Of a stretch of 64,000 bases of DNA, positions 9,501 through 19,171 are shown piece by piece (within the stretch, counting starts at the first letter, position 1; each line of letters begins with the position of its first letter). The stretch spans positions 3,844,001-3,908,000 of the forward strand of contig NZ_CP136136.1 of assembly GCF_038024875.1 (NCBI RefSeq). Reading direction: 5' to 3'. Below the pieces are notes generated by a model. That model had not been told where the DNA came from and did no database searches. It worked only from the letters and a program-made list of their open reading frames with translations. Position numbers and translations under genes: made by a program. Source of the DNA: Gordonia rubripertincta (GTDB taxonomy: Bacteria > Actinomycetota > Actinomycetes > Mycobacteriales > Mycobacteriaceae).

Positions 9501-10085
9501 TCAGACCTTCTGACCGAAACGGTGATCCTTGGCGCTCTGCAGTTGCGGCACGTGGTTGGCGTCGTACCGCTCTATCCACTCGTCGGGCAGCTTGACCCAG
9601 GCCTCACCGATCTTGATGCGCGGCGCCTGACTGAACACCTCGGCGGCGACCACGTCACCGACGAAGATGGTGCTCTCCTGCACATCGAGCGAACCGATCA
9701 CCTTGCATTCGACGTAGCTGTGCGCATCGAGAAGGATCGGAGCGCCGGTGACGCCGGTCTTCGTCCGGAGCTTGCCGATCTTGTCGCCGTCCCGTCCCGA
9801 GCTGCCACCGAGGGTCATCAGGATCTCGAGGGAGGCATCGACCTCGTCCTCACCCGCGCTGAGCATGTGCATCGCGAAAACCCCTGAGTTCAAGAGCATG
9901 TCGTGGGTCATGTTGTACTTCGTCAGACTCACAGTGGCACGCGGAGCCTCCGGGATGATGCTGGCGGCGCCGGCCGACAGCGACATCAAGCCGTTGGCGA
10001 ATCCACCGTCGACCGTGGTGATGGCGACCGGGTACGGACGCAAACCGCCCAGAACCTTGTTGGCGGCGTCAGTGTCCACATTCAT
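9501..10085 (-). CDS. flavin reductase-like FMN-binding split-barrel protein
   Basis: 194 residues resembling the flavin reductase domain (HpaC/ActVB type): GLRPYPVAITTVDGGFANGLMSLSAGAASIIPEAPRA is the typical opening, followed by SLTKYNMTHDML, GVFAMHML and a DAHSYVECKV strand. Such proteins reduce flavin for a partner monooxygenase or act directly on FMN substrates. The ATG at 10085 is preferred because the frame upstream is low-complexity. The partner could be the luciferase-like protein two genes downstream, an inference from position only. Confidence 0.75.
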   Translation of the reverse strand: MNVDTDAANKVLGGLRPYPVAITTVDGGFANGLMSLSAGAASIIPEAPRATVSLTKYNMTHDMLLNSGVFAMHMLSAGEDEVDASLEILMTLGGSSGRDGDKIGKLRTKTGVTGAPILLDAHSYVECKVIGSLDVQESTIFVGDVVAAEVFSQAPRIKIGEAWVKLPDEWIERYDANHVPQLQSAKDHRFGQKV

Positions 10086-10137
10086 CGCTGTTCTCCTTTG
10101 TGTGTCGGGCAAATGTTGCGTATCGGGCAGATCGTCG

Positions 10138-11337
10138 TCATCTGGTCGCCGGTGGCGGGACGTCGATGACGACCGCACCTGCCTGGCCTCCACCTGCACA
10201 CATCGCGGCGACACCGTATCCGCCTCCGCGACGGCGCAGTTCGCCGATCAGTGAGATGATCATGCGAGCACCGGATGCCGCCACCGGATGCCCGATCGAG
10301 CATCCGCTGCCGAGCACGTTGACCACATCCTCGCTGATCCCGAGCTTCTTGCAGGCCGCGACGGGGACTGCAGCGAACGCCTCGTTGATCTCCCACAACG
10401 CCACGTCCGATATCCCGATTCCGGCCCGGTCCAAGACCTTCGGGATGACGTCGAGGACCGCAAGGCCGGTGTGCGACGGGTCGATACCAGTTGCCGCCCA
10501 CGCCTTGACGGCCGCAAGGACCTCGAGTTCCCGGGCTTCGGCGAGATCGGAGCCGACCACCATCACCGCGGCAGCGGCGTCATTGATGCCACTGGAGTTG
10601 CCTGCGGTGATCGAGAAGTTCTCGATCTCCGGGTGTAGGGGCTTGAGGCCTGCGAGGCGTTCCGCGGTCGTGTCGCGGCGCGGATGCTCATCGGCGCTGA
10701 ACTCCACCGTGCTGCCATCCTGCTGTCGTGCCGAGACCGGCACGATCTCGTCGACAAACGCTCCCGAGTCGATGGCCGCGACGGCCCGCTGATGCGACCG
10801 CAGCGCCCACGCATCCATCTCTTCACGGGTCAGGTCGAGTGCTGTCGCGGTATTCCAGCCCACGGTGATCGACATGTCCTGGTTCGGCGCCTCCGGGCTG
10901 TCCGGATGGGTCGGCGGCATCCACCTCTCGGTGAACTCGTCGACGGTCCCCGGCGTCCGGAACGCCTGCAGTGGACCGGTCGAGACGGATTGGGTGCCAC
11001 CGGCGATGATGGCGCGTTCGGCGCCCGAGATAACCTGCGCTGCAGCATTTCCGACTGCGGTAAGGCTGCCCGCACAATGACGGTTGACAGACTGGCCGGG
11101 CACCTGGGTCATTCCGGTCACCACTGCCGCATGCCGCGCGACATCGCCACCGCCGTAGTTCGATTCGGCGAGGATGATGTCATCGATCTGTGACGGCTCC
11201 AGGCCGGAACGCTGTTGCACCTCGGCGACGACGACTTCGGCGAGCTCCATGGCGGTGGTGTCGCGCAGGGTGCCTTTGAACGAGGTGCCGACCGGGGTAC
11301 GCGCTCCGGCGACGATGACGGCTTCGATGGTTGACAT
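10138..11337 (-). CDS. thiolase (acetyl-CoA acyltransferase)
   Basis: 399 residues, a canonical degradative thiolase. The nucleophile Cys88 is in NRHCAGSL, the NEAF motif is in WEINEAFAAV, the active His350 is in GCSIGHPVAASGAR, and the second acid/base Cys380 is in CAGGGQAG. It should cleave a 3-ketoacyl-CoA to acetyl-CoA or propionyl-CoA. It is the only thiolase in the window with all catalytic residues; the three others lack the nucleophile. It lies between the frameshifted aldehyde dehydrogenase and the flavin reductase-like gene. Confidence 0.92.
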   Translation of the reverse strand: MSTIEAVIVAGARTPVGTSFKGTLRDTTAMELAEVVVAEVQQRSGLEPSQIDDIILAESNYGGGDVARHAAVVTGMTQVPGQSVNRHCAGSLTAVGNAAAQVISGAERAIIAGGTQSVSTGPLQAFRTPGTVDEFTERWMPPTHPDSPEAPNQDMSITVGWNTATALDLTREEMDAWALRSHQRAVAAIDSGAFVDEIVPVSARQQDGSTVEFSADEHPRRDTTAERLAGLKPLHPEIENFSITAGNSSGINDAAAAVMVVGSDLAEARELEVLAAVKAWAATGIDPSHTGLAVLDVIPKVLDRAGIGISDVALWEINEAFAAVPVAACKKLGISEDVVNVLGSGCSIGHPVAASGARMIISLIGELRRRGGGYGVAAMCAGGGQAGAVVIDVPPPATR

Positions 11338-11367
11338 GATTGAGTACCTTTCGTTCGGGTGCGCGGC

Positions 11368-12880
11368 TCAGCCGAGCGTGAAGGGGTCACGGGTGGCGCC
11401 GCTGAGTTCGACCCACACCGCCTTTGTTTCGGTGAAATCTTTGACCGCGTCAATGCCGTTCTCGCGGCCGATACCGCTGGCACCGACCCCTCCGAAGGGC
11501 ACGTGCGGAGAGACCGTTCGATAGGAGTTGATCCAGACGGTGCCCGCGCGCAGCTTGCCCGCAACCCGGTGGGCCAGGTGAACGTCCTTGGTCCAGACCG
11601 AGCCGGCCAGGCCGAACTCGGTGGAATTCGCGGCCGTGATCGCCTCCTCCTCATCGGTGAACGTCGACACCGCGAGCACCGGACCGAAGATCTCTTCGGT
11701 GACCGCCCGCATGCCCGCGGTCACCCCGGTCAGCACCGTCGGCTTGACGAAGTATCCGCCGAGCTCGCCCGCGGGTTCCCCGCCATAGGCGATGGTGGCA
11801 CCCTGTTCCCGCGCGGAATCGAAGTGTGACAACACTTTCTGGTACTGCGGCGCGTTCGACACCGGCCCCATCTCGGTGCGCGGGTCCTTGGGATCGCCGA
11901 GGACGATCGTCGAGGCCCGGGCGACGACCTTCTCGATCAACTCGTCGGCGACACTCTCGTGCACCAGCAACCGTGAGCCCGCGAGGCACGTCTGCCCGGT
12001 GGCGGCAAAGATGCCGGAGATGACTCCGTTCGCAGCAGCATCGAGATCCGCGTCGGGAAAGACCACCTGCGCCGATTTGCCACCGAGTTCCAGGGTGAAC
12101 CGGGTCATGTTGGCGACCGCGGCTTGGCCGACCCGAATCCCGGTCCCGGTCGACCCGGTGAATGCGATCTTGTCGACATCTGGGGTGCGAGGCCAGTGCG
12201 GCCCCCGTCTCCGGTCCCCAACCGGTGACCACATTGACCACTCCGGGCGGGAATCCCGCCTCCGCGAACAATCTGGCGAAGGCCAGGGTAGATGCCGGGG
12301 TGTGATCGCTCGGCTTGATCACAAACGTGCAGCCTGCGGCGAGACCTGCGGCGAGTTTCCAGGACAGCAACAGCAGCGGTGAGTTCCAGGGCGTGATGGC
12401 ACCGACGACACCCACCGGCTCGTGCGTGGTGTAGACGAGAAAGTTGGGTTTGTCGGTGGGGATGACGGTGCCCTCGAGCTTGTCGGCCATTCCCGCGTAG
12501 TAGTAGAAGTACGCGGGCAGTCCGCGCATCTGGCCGGACATCTCGCGCAACAGCTTGCCGCCGTCGCGGACCTCGAGTTCCGCCAGTTCGTCGGCGTCTC
12601 GCTCGATCAGCTCTGCCAGACGCCAGATCAGCTTTCCACGCGCAGACGCGGTCAACTCTCCCCACGGACCGGACAGTGCCGCTCGGGCCGCCCGGACCGC
12701 ACGATCGACATCCGCGGCGCCCGCGTCGGGTACTCGCACCCACGGCTCACCGGTGAATGGGTCGACACTCTCGTAAGTCTTGCCGGACTCGGCTTCCACC
12801 TCGTCACCGCCGATGAGCAACGGATAACTGGCGATCTGGTCGGTGAGGGTCTCTGTGCTCACAACAACTCCTTGGGTCAA
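11368..12880 (-). pseudogene. aldehyde dehydrogenase, broken by a single-base frameshift
   Basis: An aldehyde dehydrogenase of about 503 residues if intact. The N-terminal frame starts at 12880 (MTQGVVVSTE), contains ITPWNSP and FVIKPSDHTPAS, and reads well to GAALASHP. The rest, starting PDVDKIAFTGSTGTG, is in another frame and contains ELGGKSAQVV, the nucleophile in ATGQTCLAGS and GGVGASGIGREN before the stop at 11368. Removing one G from the GGGG run at 12182-12185 joins the two. All catalytic elements are present across the break, so the gene is either recently inactivated or misread. Confidence 0.82.
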
Positions 12881-12949
12881 TCGCGGATGGGTCAGCGTAG
12901 ACGCGGGCTGCGCTTGTTCTTTCGGGAATCGGTGCGCCCCGATCCGGGA

Positions 12950-15274
12950 TTACCGATCTGGGGTGTACGACAGCCCCGTGCGCAGCGCGATCGACGGTGT
13001 CATGTCCAGTGACTCCCAAATCGCCCGCACAGTCCCCTGAATCGCCTCCGGACGCCGGCCCGCGATCTCGGCCGCGAGTTGCTGGGCGCGCTCCCGAAGT
13101 TCGGCTCGCGCCACGACCTCGGTGACGATCCCCGTCCGCAGCGCGCTGTCGGCGGTCATCCTCTCATCGCTTCCGGTCAGCGCCCATCGCAACACCTCGC
13201 CGAGCGGAATCCCACGGGCGAGCATGCCCATCGGCTCGAGCGCCGACACGATCCCGGCGTTGGCGTGCGGATCGAAGAAGGTGGTGTCGTCGCTGCAGAT
13301 GACGATGTCGGACTCGTTGACGAAATACATGGCGCCACCGGCGACCATTCCGTGCAGGGCGCACACCACCGGCTTCCAGACGCGATGCTGTTTGGGTCCC
13401 AGCAATACCCCGGGATCTTCCTGGTTGAACCGGTTGATGTGCGTCCACCACGCGCCCTCGCCCACGTCGACACCGGTGCAGAACGCACGGTCGCCGTTGG
13501 CCTGCAGAACCGCGACGTGGATGTCGTCCTCGTCGCGGACCCGCTTCCAGATGTCGGCCATCTCGTTCGCCATGGTTTCGTTGAAGCAGTTCAACCGATC
13601 TGGCCGGTTGAGCGTGATGGTCGCGACATGCGCGCTGACCACGAACTCAACTGTCTGATAGCTCGTTTCAGGCAATTGCCGCTCGGAAACCTGGGTGGAC
13701 AACGGAACCTCCGTCGCAGGGGTGAGAAGATCGGAACGAAGCTGCGACTTGGCGATCTTCCCGAGCGAGTTCCGTGGAATGACCTCCACGATCTCCACCT
13801 GTTCGGGATACTTGCGCTTGTTCAGGGTCGTGGTCGCGAGGTGGTCGCGAATCGAATCGAGACTCGGGGGCTGGTGCGGATCGCTCGGCACCACCACTGC
13901 GCATACCCGCTCCCCCGAGTCGGGGTCGGGCATGCCGATCACGGTGAGATCCGCGATGGCGGGGTCACCGATCAGCGCCTCCTCGACCTCACGGGCCGAA
14001 ATGTTCTCCATCTTGCGCACGATGATGTCCTTGATGCGTCCGGTGACACACAGTCGACCGGCCGCATTGACGAATCCCAGATCACCGGTACGGAAGAATC
14101 CCCGTTCGTCGAGGGCACCGTCATTGTGAGCCGAATCAACATAGCCCTGAAACAACTGCGGTCCGTGCACACGGATCTCCCCGACCTCCCCGACGGGCAG
14201 TTCGGCGCCATCGGCTCCGACGATGCGGACTGCGCCCTGCGGACCCGGCGTCCCCTCGAAGGCCGAATGCTCGGCATCGGTGTCGTCGGGGCTGCCCCAG
14301 GTCAGGTAGGGGCACTCGGTCATCCCGTATCCGGAGATGATCCCCACGCCCCCGAGAACCTGCGCCGTCTGCAGGCTCAGCTCGGCCGGCCGGCCGGAAC
14401 CACCACCGAGTGTGGCGCGCGCCTGTGGGAACAATGGCCGCACCCCGCGGTCGCGCGCAATCCGCAGGTACTCGGTGGTGAAGGGCAGACCGGAGCCGAT
14501 CAGAGTTGCTCCCTCGGAGATCAATTGATCCGCGTTGTCCTCCGGAACGAACTTCGCCGCGGTGATCAGCGTATGTCCGACCAGCAGGCTGCTCAGCACA
14601 TGCGCGATACCACCGACATGTGTGATCGGTACGTATGCGGCGCACCGCTCGTCCTCGGTGACCTGCACGTTGGTGACAAAGGTCTTCGCCGCCGCGATCA
14701 GTCCGGCGTCACCGTGCTTGACGCCCTTGGGCGCCGCCGTGGTGCCGGACGTATAGAAGATCCACCTCACCTCGTTGTCGTCACGCTGTGGGCGCGCGGG
14801 CAACGTCTCGGGATCGCCCGACATCCAGTCCTGGTCGACGATCAGGGTCCGCAGGCCTTCGACCTGCTGCGCGACCGCGGTCGCCATGGCACCGTGGTCG
14901 AAGCCACGAAACTCGTCGGGCACGATGAGCAGTGATGCGCCGACCTGTCCGGCGATGAAGGCGACCTCGCTCTCCCTCAGCATCGGGATGATCGGGTTCT
15001 GCACCGCACCCAGCCGGGAGAGCGCCAGCGACAACGCCATCGCTTCGACACTGCTGGGCAGCTGCCACGACACCACGTCACCGGCGCGCACTCCGTGGCC
15101 GTGTAGGGCCGCCGCCGTGGTCATCGCGAGGTCGGCCAGCTCGGCAAAGGTGAACCGGCGGCCGTGCTCGTCGACGGCGAACTCTTTCGAGGGACTCAGC
15201 TCGACACGCTCAGTGAGCAGTTCCCAGAGATTCGTCGCCCGCGCCATCGTCGGTTGCCGCTGCGTGGACGTCAC
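12950..15274 (-). CDS. acyl-CoA ligase fused to a crotonase domain
   Basis: A 774-residue two-domain protein. Residues 1 to ~520 are an AMP-forming acyl-CoA ligase: YTSGTTAAPKG at 174-184, GYGMTECPYL, RTGDLG, GRIKDIIVRKMENIS and a catalytic Lys in NSLGKIAKSQ. After a short linker, residues 542-774 are a crotonase: ATITLNRPDRLNCFN, DRAFCTGVDVGEG and AGGAMYFVNESD. Neither glutamate of enoyl-CoA hydratase is kept (Met at the first position, His in FFDPHAN at the second), so the C-terminal half may be a lyase, hydrolase or isomerase. The start overlaps the stop of the upstream ligase gene by 4 bases. I see no frameshift at the junction, so the fusion looks genuine. Confidence 0.88.
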   Translation of the reverse strand: MTSTQRQPTMARATNLWELLTERVELSPSKEFAVDEHGRRFTFAELADLAMTTAAALHGHGVRAGDVVSWQLPSSVEAMALSLALSRLGAVQNPIIPMLRESEVAFIAGQVGASLLIVPDEFRGFDHGAMATAVAQQVEGLRTLIVDQDWMSGDPETLPARPQRDDNEVRWIFYTSGTTAAPKGVKHGDAGLIAAAKTFVTNVQVTEDERCAAYVPITHVGGIAHVLSSLLVGHTLITAAKFVPEDNADQLISEGATLIGSGLPFTTEYLRIARDRGVRPLFPQARATLGGGSGRPAELSLQTAQVLGGVGIISGYGMTECPYLTWGSPDDTDAEHSAFEGTPGPQGAVRIVGADGAELPVGEVGEIRVHGPQLFQGYVDSAHNDGALDERGFFRTGDLGFVNAAGRLCVTGRIKDIIVRKMENISAREVEEALIGDPAIADLTVIGMPDPDSGERVCAVVVPSDPHQPPSLDSIRDHLATTTLNKRKYPEQVEIVEVIPRNSLGKIAKSQLRSDLLTPATEVPLSTQVSERQLPETSYQTVEFVVSAHVATITLNRPDRLNCFNETMANEMADIWKRVRDEDDIHVAVLQANGDRAFCTGVDVGEGAWWTHINRFNQEDPGVLLGPKQHRVWKPVVCALHGMVAGGAMYFVNESDIVICSDDTTFFDPHANAGIVSALEPMGMLARGIPLGEVLRWALTGSDERMTADSALRTGIVTEVVARAELRERAQQLAAEIAGRRPEAIQGTVRAIWESLDMTPSIALRTGLSYTPDR

Positions 15275-16839
15275 GACGAGACCCCGGACGCCGAGACCTT
15301 CTCCGGTGCAGTACGCAACGACTCCGCGATCTCACGCTTGAGGATCTTGCCGGCCGGGCCGAGCGGGAACTCGGTGCGGAACTCGAACCGCCGCGGCTGC
15401 TTGTAACCGGCCAGCTCGGCACGGCACAGTGCCGTCAGCTCGCCCGCGACCGTATCGGTGTCGATGTCTCCCTTGGGAACCACCACGGCGACCGGCGTCT
15501 CACCCCATTCGGGATCCGGGATTCCCACCACCGCAACCATGTCCACGGCGGCATGATGTCCGATCACCCGCTCGATCTCGGCGGGGTAGACGTTGAAGCC
15601 CCCGGAGATGATCATGTCGGTCTTGCGGCCGGTGATGTGCAGGTACCGCTCGGCGTCGAGGTACCCGAGGTCACCCGACCATAATCCGGTACTCCGGAAG
15701 GTCTGTTTGGTCTGATCGGAGCGGTTCCAATACCCGATCGCATTGGCCTCGCTGACGATCACGACCTCGCCGATCTCTCCGGTCGGGAGCTCGTTGCCGT
15801 CGCCGTCCACGATACGGATGGAACACATCGGCGTTTCCTGCCCGCAGGAGGTCAGGATGCTCGTCTTTCCGTCGACCATGTCGCGATGATCCTGAGGCGT
15901 GAGAATCGTTGCCTGTCCACCGCATTCGGTGAGCCCATACCGCTGTTGCAGGTCACACCCGAGGAGATCCATCGCCTTCTTCGCCAGTCCGGGCGGAACC
16001 GGCGCCGAGCCGTAGCTGATCCGCCGTAGGCTCGACATGTCCCGGTGCGGGCCTTCTTCGAGAATACGCAGGGTGCGCTGCAGCATCGTGGGGATGAAGG
16101 TGGTGAAAGTAATCCCGCTGCGTTCGATCTCGTCGATGACGGCTTCGGGGTCGAAGCGCTTGTGAATCACCATCGTCTGGCCGAGGTAGGTCCAGGACAA
16201 GGTCCGGACCATCCCACCCGCCGTGAAGAAGGGTGTCGTCGCGAGGAAAACGTCGCTGCGATTGGCCTCGGTGACCAGGCTCGTGTCCACGGCCTGGGCG
16301 AGCATCCCGCGGTGCGTGTTGATCACGCCCTTGGATCGACCCGTGGTCCCGCTGGTATACAGGATGAACTGAATGTCATCAGGCCGCAACGACGCCGGTG
16401 TCGGGTCGCTGTCATCGGCTGCCCGCAGTGCCGATTCGTAGTCGATACCGACTGCGTTCCCGCCGATCTCGACAACCGTCTGCAGATCGGCGAGTTCCGG
16501 GCCGAACCGTTCCACCTGGTCGGTGTGGATCACCGCGGCAATCGCTCCGGAGTCGTCCCGGACATGTGCCAGCTCGTCCGGGGCGAGCCTGATGTTCACG
16601 GGAACGGTGACCAGCCCGGCCTTGGCCGCGGCGAAGGTGATCTCCGGCCATTCGATGCAGTTTCGGGCGATGACGGCCACCCGGTCGCCCTTCTTCAGGC
16701 CAGCGGCGAGGAGGTGATTGGCCAGTCGGCGCGCACGCTCGTCGACGTCACTCCAGGTGTGGGTCCGCCCGGACTCGATGACGGCGGGCTTGTCCGGGTA
16801 TCGACGGGCGTTGTTGGTTGAGATGTCGCCTACAAGCAC
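15271..16839 (-). CDS. acyl-CoA synthetase (AMP-forming), IpfF-like by context
   Basis: A 522-residue member of the adenylate-forming family: YTSGTTGRSKG (P-loop-like motif, about residue 160), RYGLTECGGQ, SGDLGYLDAE, GRKTDMIISGGFNVYPAEIE and the acyl-transfer Lys in GPAGKILKREI near the C-terminus. It activates a carboxylic acid to its CoA thioester using ATP. The gene follows the dioxygenase beta gene (58-base gap) and overlaps the start of the ligase-crotonase fusion. In the ipfABDEF ibuprofen cluster the ligase IpfF activates the aryl acid before ring dioxygenation, and position suggests the same job here. Substrate inferred, not shown. Confidence 0.88.
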   Translation of the reverse strand: MLVGDISTNNARRYPDKPAVIESGRTHTWSDVDERARRLANHLLAAGLKKGDRVAVIARNCIEWPEITFAAAKAGLVTVPVNIRLAPDELAHVRDDSGAIAAVIHTDQVERFGPELADLQTVVEIGGNAVGIDYESALRAADDSDPTPASLRPDDIQFILYTSGTTGRSKGVINTHRGMLAQAVDTSLVTEANRSDVFLATTPFFTAGGMVRTLSWTYLGQTMVIHKRFDPEAVIDEIERSGITFTTFIPTMLQRTLRILEEGPHRDMSSLRRISYGSAPVPPGLAKKAMDLLGCDLQQRYGLTECGGQATILTPQDHRDMVDGKTSILTSCGQETPMCSIRIVDGDGNELPTGEIGEVVIVSEANAIGYWNRSDQTKQTFRSTGLWSGDLGYLDAERYLHITGRKTDMIISGGFNVYPAEIERVIGHHAAVDMVAVVGIPDPEWGETPVAVVVPKGDIDTDTVAGELTALCRAELAGYKQPRRFEFRTEFPLGPAGKILKREIAESLRTAPEKVSASGVSS

Positions 16840-16897
16840 GTTGCCTCACAGGTACTTCAGCGCGAAGGCGCAGCCTTCGCGGATTCGGATGGTTGGT

Positions 16898-17413
16898 TCA
16901 GATCAGAAAAGCGAGGGTGTCCACGGGACCGCCGGCGCTGATCATGTGGACGGTCTTGCTCACGAGCTTGAACCCGCCGGGATGGCGGCGGACCTTGTGG
17001 ATGACCCGGCCGGCCCAGATGCGCTGGTTGTGGCGGTATTCGAACAGGGCGAAGTTCGATCCAACCGTGACGGTGTCATCGGTGGAGTCGAGAACCTCCA
17101 TGTTGGTGAGCTGCCGACGCATCACAGACGGCGGGGTCTGCGAGTGCCGGTTCCCTGTGTTGAGTTGCGCTACACGACTCTTGATACGTCGACGGTTGTC
17201 GTAGATGTACGACAGATTGACTGCCGGATCGTCGTCGGGATGCATCGGCACCCAGTAAAGTGCGTCGTCGTCCCAGAGCAGCTCCCATTCGGAATAGCGC
17301 GCCTCGTCGGCCAGACGAGCCTCGAGGAACAGGAACCCTGCCACCTCGGGGGACGGCGCCGGCAGCGGCTGCAGTGCCGAGGCGAGGACTTCGGTGTCGT
17401 CGACTCTGCTCAT
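16898..17413 (-). CDS. aromatic-ring-hydroxylating dioxygenase beta subunit
   Basis: 171 residues of the NTF2-like small-subunit fold: EVAGFLFLEARLADEARYSEWELLWDDDALYWVP at the N-terminus, an arginine-rich stretch DNRRRIKSRVAQLNTGNRHSQTPPS, and FALFEYRHNQRIWAGRV near the end. The beta subunit is structural in Rieske oxygenases, forming alpha3beta3 assemblies. The ATG at 17413 overlaps the stop of the alpha gene by 4 bases, implying translational coupling. Confidence 0.88.
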   Translation of the reverse strand: MSRVDDTEVLASALQPLPAPSPEVAGFLFLEARLADEARYSEWELLWDDDALYWVPMHPDDDPAVNLSYIYDNRRRIKSRVAQLNTGNRHSQTPPSVMRRQLTNMEVLDSTDDTVTVGSNFALFEYRHNQRIWAGRVIHKVRRHPGGFKLVSKTVHMISAGGPVDTLAFLI

Positions 17414-18723
17414 TTGCTGATCTCCTGTCCCACAACGCTGGCCCACTGGCGGTAGAAACCACGCTGAGGTGTCTCGGCACTCTTGTCGCTGTTGACGATT
17501 CCGGTCTCGTCGGTGATGTCGGTCTCCAGGCCGCGGGACAACCGCAGCCATTCCGGATCCTTGGCGGCCAGTCCGGCCTGGTTGCGCATCCCGATCTCAC
17601 CGTCGTCGGCGATCAGGAACCCGGCCGGACCCATCGCACCCTCGGAACGGCGCAGGGTCCTCAGATTGAGTTCGTCCTGTCCCGGGATCAGCGCCGCGGT
17701 GGTGTATGCGACCGTCTCGTCCGGCCCGATCGGTTCCACGTACATCACGTTCATCTCGGCCAGGAAGAGGTTGGGCCAGATCAGAGTGTGCGGTGGGCCG
17801 ACGACCAATGAGTCGTGTGCCTTCTCCTCGCCGTACTTCTTCTCCAGTGCGGCAACATATTTGGGCAGCTTCTCCCGTGGCATGCGCCCGTACCAGATGA
17901 ACTCCTCGTCGAGCTTGCGGTATTCGGCCGAGTAGTCGATCTCAGAGTGGCCGCCACCGATGTCACGCACCACGACGTCAGTCTTTGACGGAATATGGGA
18001 GACCTTGGCCGGGCGGATGGCGTCATAGACCGACGCGTGAGTGAACAGCGCGTGGTAACCGTCGACATTGTTCTCGACCACCATTTTCCAGTTGGCATGG
18101 TGGAGGTGCTTCATCCAGTTGGCCCGGAGATCGATCTGACCGGTCGGCGACAGGTTGAGAAGACGATCGAAGGCCGCGATCGAGCCACCGAGGTGCTCGG
18201 CGAGCGACGGACCGTCGGCGGCCAACGAGGCGAAGATGAAACCGCCGTAGCTGTCTACCCGAGGGGCTTCGGCCATACCGAGCTCGGACCGTACCGCGCG
18301 GAACGCCTCGCCGTAACCCTCACGCATCGGGACCGCGGTGAGCGAACCCGTGTTACTGAAGGTCCACCCGTGGTACGGGCAGCGGAACGAGCTCGCGTTT
18401 CCCTTCTCGGCGTTGCACAGCTTGTTGGCGCGATGCGAGCACCGGTTGAGCAGGACCCGGATCTCTCCGTCCTTGCCGTGGGACACCACGACCGGCTCAC
18501 TGCCGATACGGCGGGTCAGATAGTCACCGGGCTCGCTGACCTCGCTGTCGTGCGCGACATAGACCCAGCCGGTGCGGAAGATGGTGTCCATCTCACGCTG
18601 GAAGATCTCCGGAGACGTGTACACGGAGCCGTGCACACGATCTTCCTGGACGATCTTGGACACGTCGAAGTCACTCGGGGTGGCAGGATTCGAGGTGTTG
18701 GGATTCGCCTCAGTGGTTGTCAT
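17410..18723 (-). CDS. Rieske aromatic-ring-hydroxylating dioxygenase alpha subunit
   Basis: 437 residues. The Rieske [2Fe-2S] ligands are Cys95, His97, Cys115 and His118 (CSH, 17-residue spacing, CPYH). The mononuclear iron site is in ENNVDGYHALFTHA, with Asp221 as the bridge between centres and His224/His229 as ligands. The enzyme adds O2 across a ring bond, using electrons from a ferredoxin and reductase. No reductase is adjacent; a small ferredoxin gene lies at 29.1 kb. It overlaps the beta gene downstream and the OB-fold gene upstream. With thiolase, OB-fold and ligase neighbours it matches the gene content of ipfA-type dioxygenases acting on aryl-acyl-CoA. A CoA-ester substrate is an inference. 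Confidence 0.93.
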   Translation of the reverse strand: MTTTEANPNTSNPATPSDFDVSKIVQEDRVHGSVYTSPEIFQREMDTIFRTGWVYVAHDSEVSEPGDYLTRRIGSEPVVVSHGKDGEIRVLLNRCSHRANKLCNAEKGNASSFRCPYHGWTFSNTGSLTAVPMREGYGEAFRAVRSELGMAEAPRVDSYGGFIFASLAADGPSLAEHLGGSIAAFDRLLNLSPTGQIDLRANWMKHLHHANWKMVVENNVDGYHALFTHASVYDAIRPAKVSHIPSKTDVVVRDIGGGHSEIDYSAEYRKLDEEFIWYGRMPREKLPKYVAALEKKYGEEKAHDSLVVGPPHTLIWPNLFLAEMNVMYVEPIGPDETVAYTTAALIPGQDELNLRTLRRSEGAMGPAGFLIADDGEIGMRNQAGLAAKDPEWLRLSRGLETDITDETGIVNSDKSAETPQRGFYRQWASVVGQEISK

Positions 18724-19171
18724 TGGTGGCCTCCGTATCGGTGGAAGTGATGGTCTGCGCGGCCGGGATCGCCACTCCGGCCAGATATCTGAAGGCGATG
18801 TCGACGGCGTCGCCGATCCGCGGTGTACCGGCCGCCGGCTCGACCGTCGTCATGATCAGCCGATGCCCACCGTCGAGTTCGACGTCGACGATCGGGTATG
18901 GACCGGTCGCGGTCACGAGTCCGGGCTCCAGTCTGTGCATCGTCGTCGACGAATGGACCACTCCCCTCGGCAGGGTTTCGAGCCAATCGATCTCATCTGA
19001 TCCACAGTCGTCGCACACTCGTTGCTCGAGGTCGAGCGGCAGCGAACAACCCCCACAGAACGGCAGCACGAGTGCGCCGCGGGAGGCACCGGCATACAAC
19101 GGTTCGAGGGGATCGCCTGCCACCACCGGAGCCAGCGAATCCGAGAGCAACCAATCGGTCGAGGTGATCAT
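18710..19171 (-). CDS. Zn-ribbon OB-fold protein (DUF35 type), partner of the adjacent thiolase-like protein
   Basis: 153 residues. A rubredoxin-like zinc ribbon holds Cys39, Cys42, Cys53 and Cys56 (CGGC and CDDC), followed by an OB-fold with GVVHSSTTMHRL and PYPIVDVELDGGHRLIM. Proteins of this type pair with SCP-x/Ltp-like thiolases; ChsH2 with Ltp2 in sterol side-chain cleavage is the characterised case. The start overlaps the stop of the thiolase-like gene by 4 bases and the end overlaps the dioxygenase alpha start by 14 bases, fitting obligate co-expression. Confidence 0.85.
   Translation of the reverse strand: MITSTDWLLSDSLAPVVAGDPLEPLYAGASRGALVLPFCGGCSLPLDLEQRVCDDCGSDEIDWLETLPRGVVHSSTTMHRLEPGLVTATGPYPIVDVELDGGHRLIMTTVEPAAGTPRIGDAVDIAFRYLAGVAIPAAQTITSTDTEATNDNH

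Noticed and set aside
13079..14935. 618-codon open frame on the plus strand opposite the ligase-crotonase gene
   Set aside because: The minus-strand frame has all ligase and crotonase motifs; the antisense frame is a high-GC shadow with no recognisable domain.
12940..15274. fusion at 12950-15274 as an artefact of a lost stop codon
   Set aside because: The linker is in frame, of normal composition, and the crotonase domain has no separate start or ribosome site; I see no frameshift signature.
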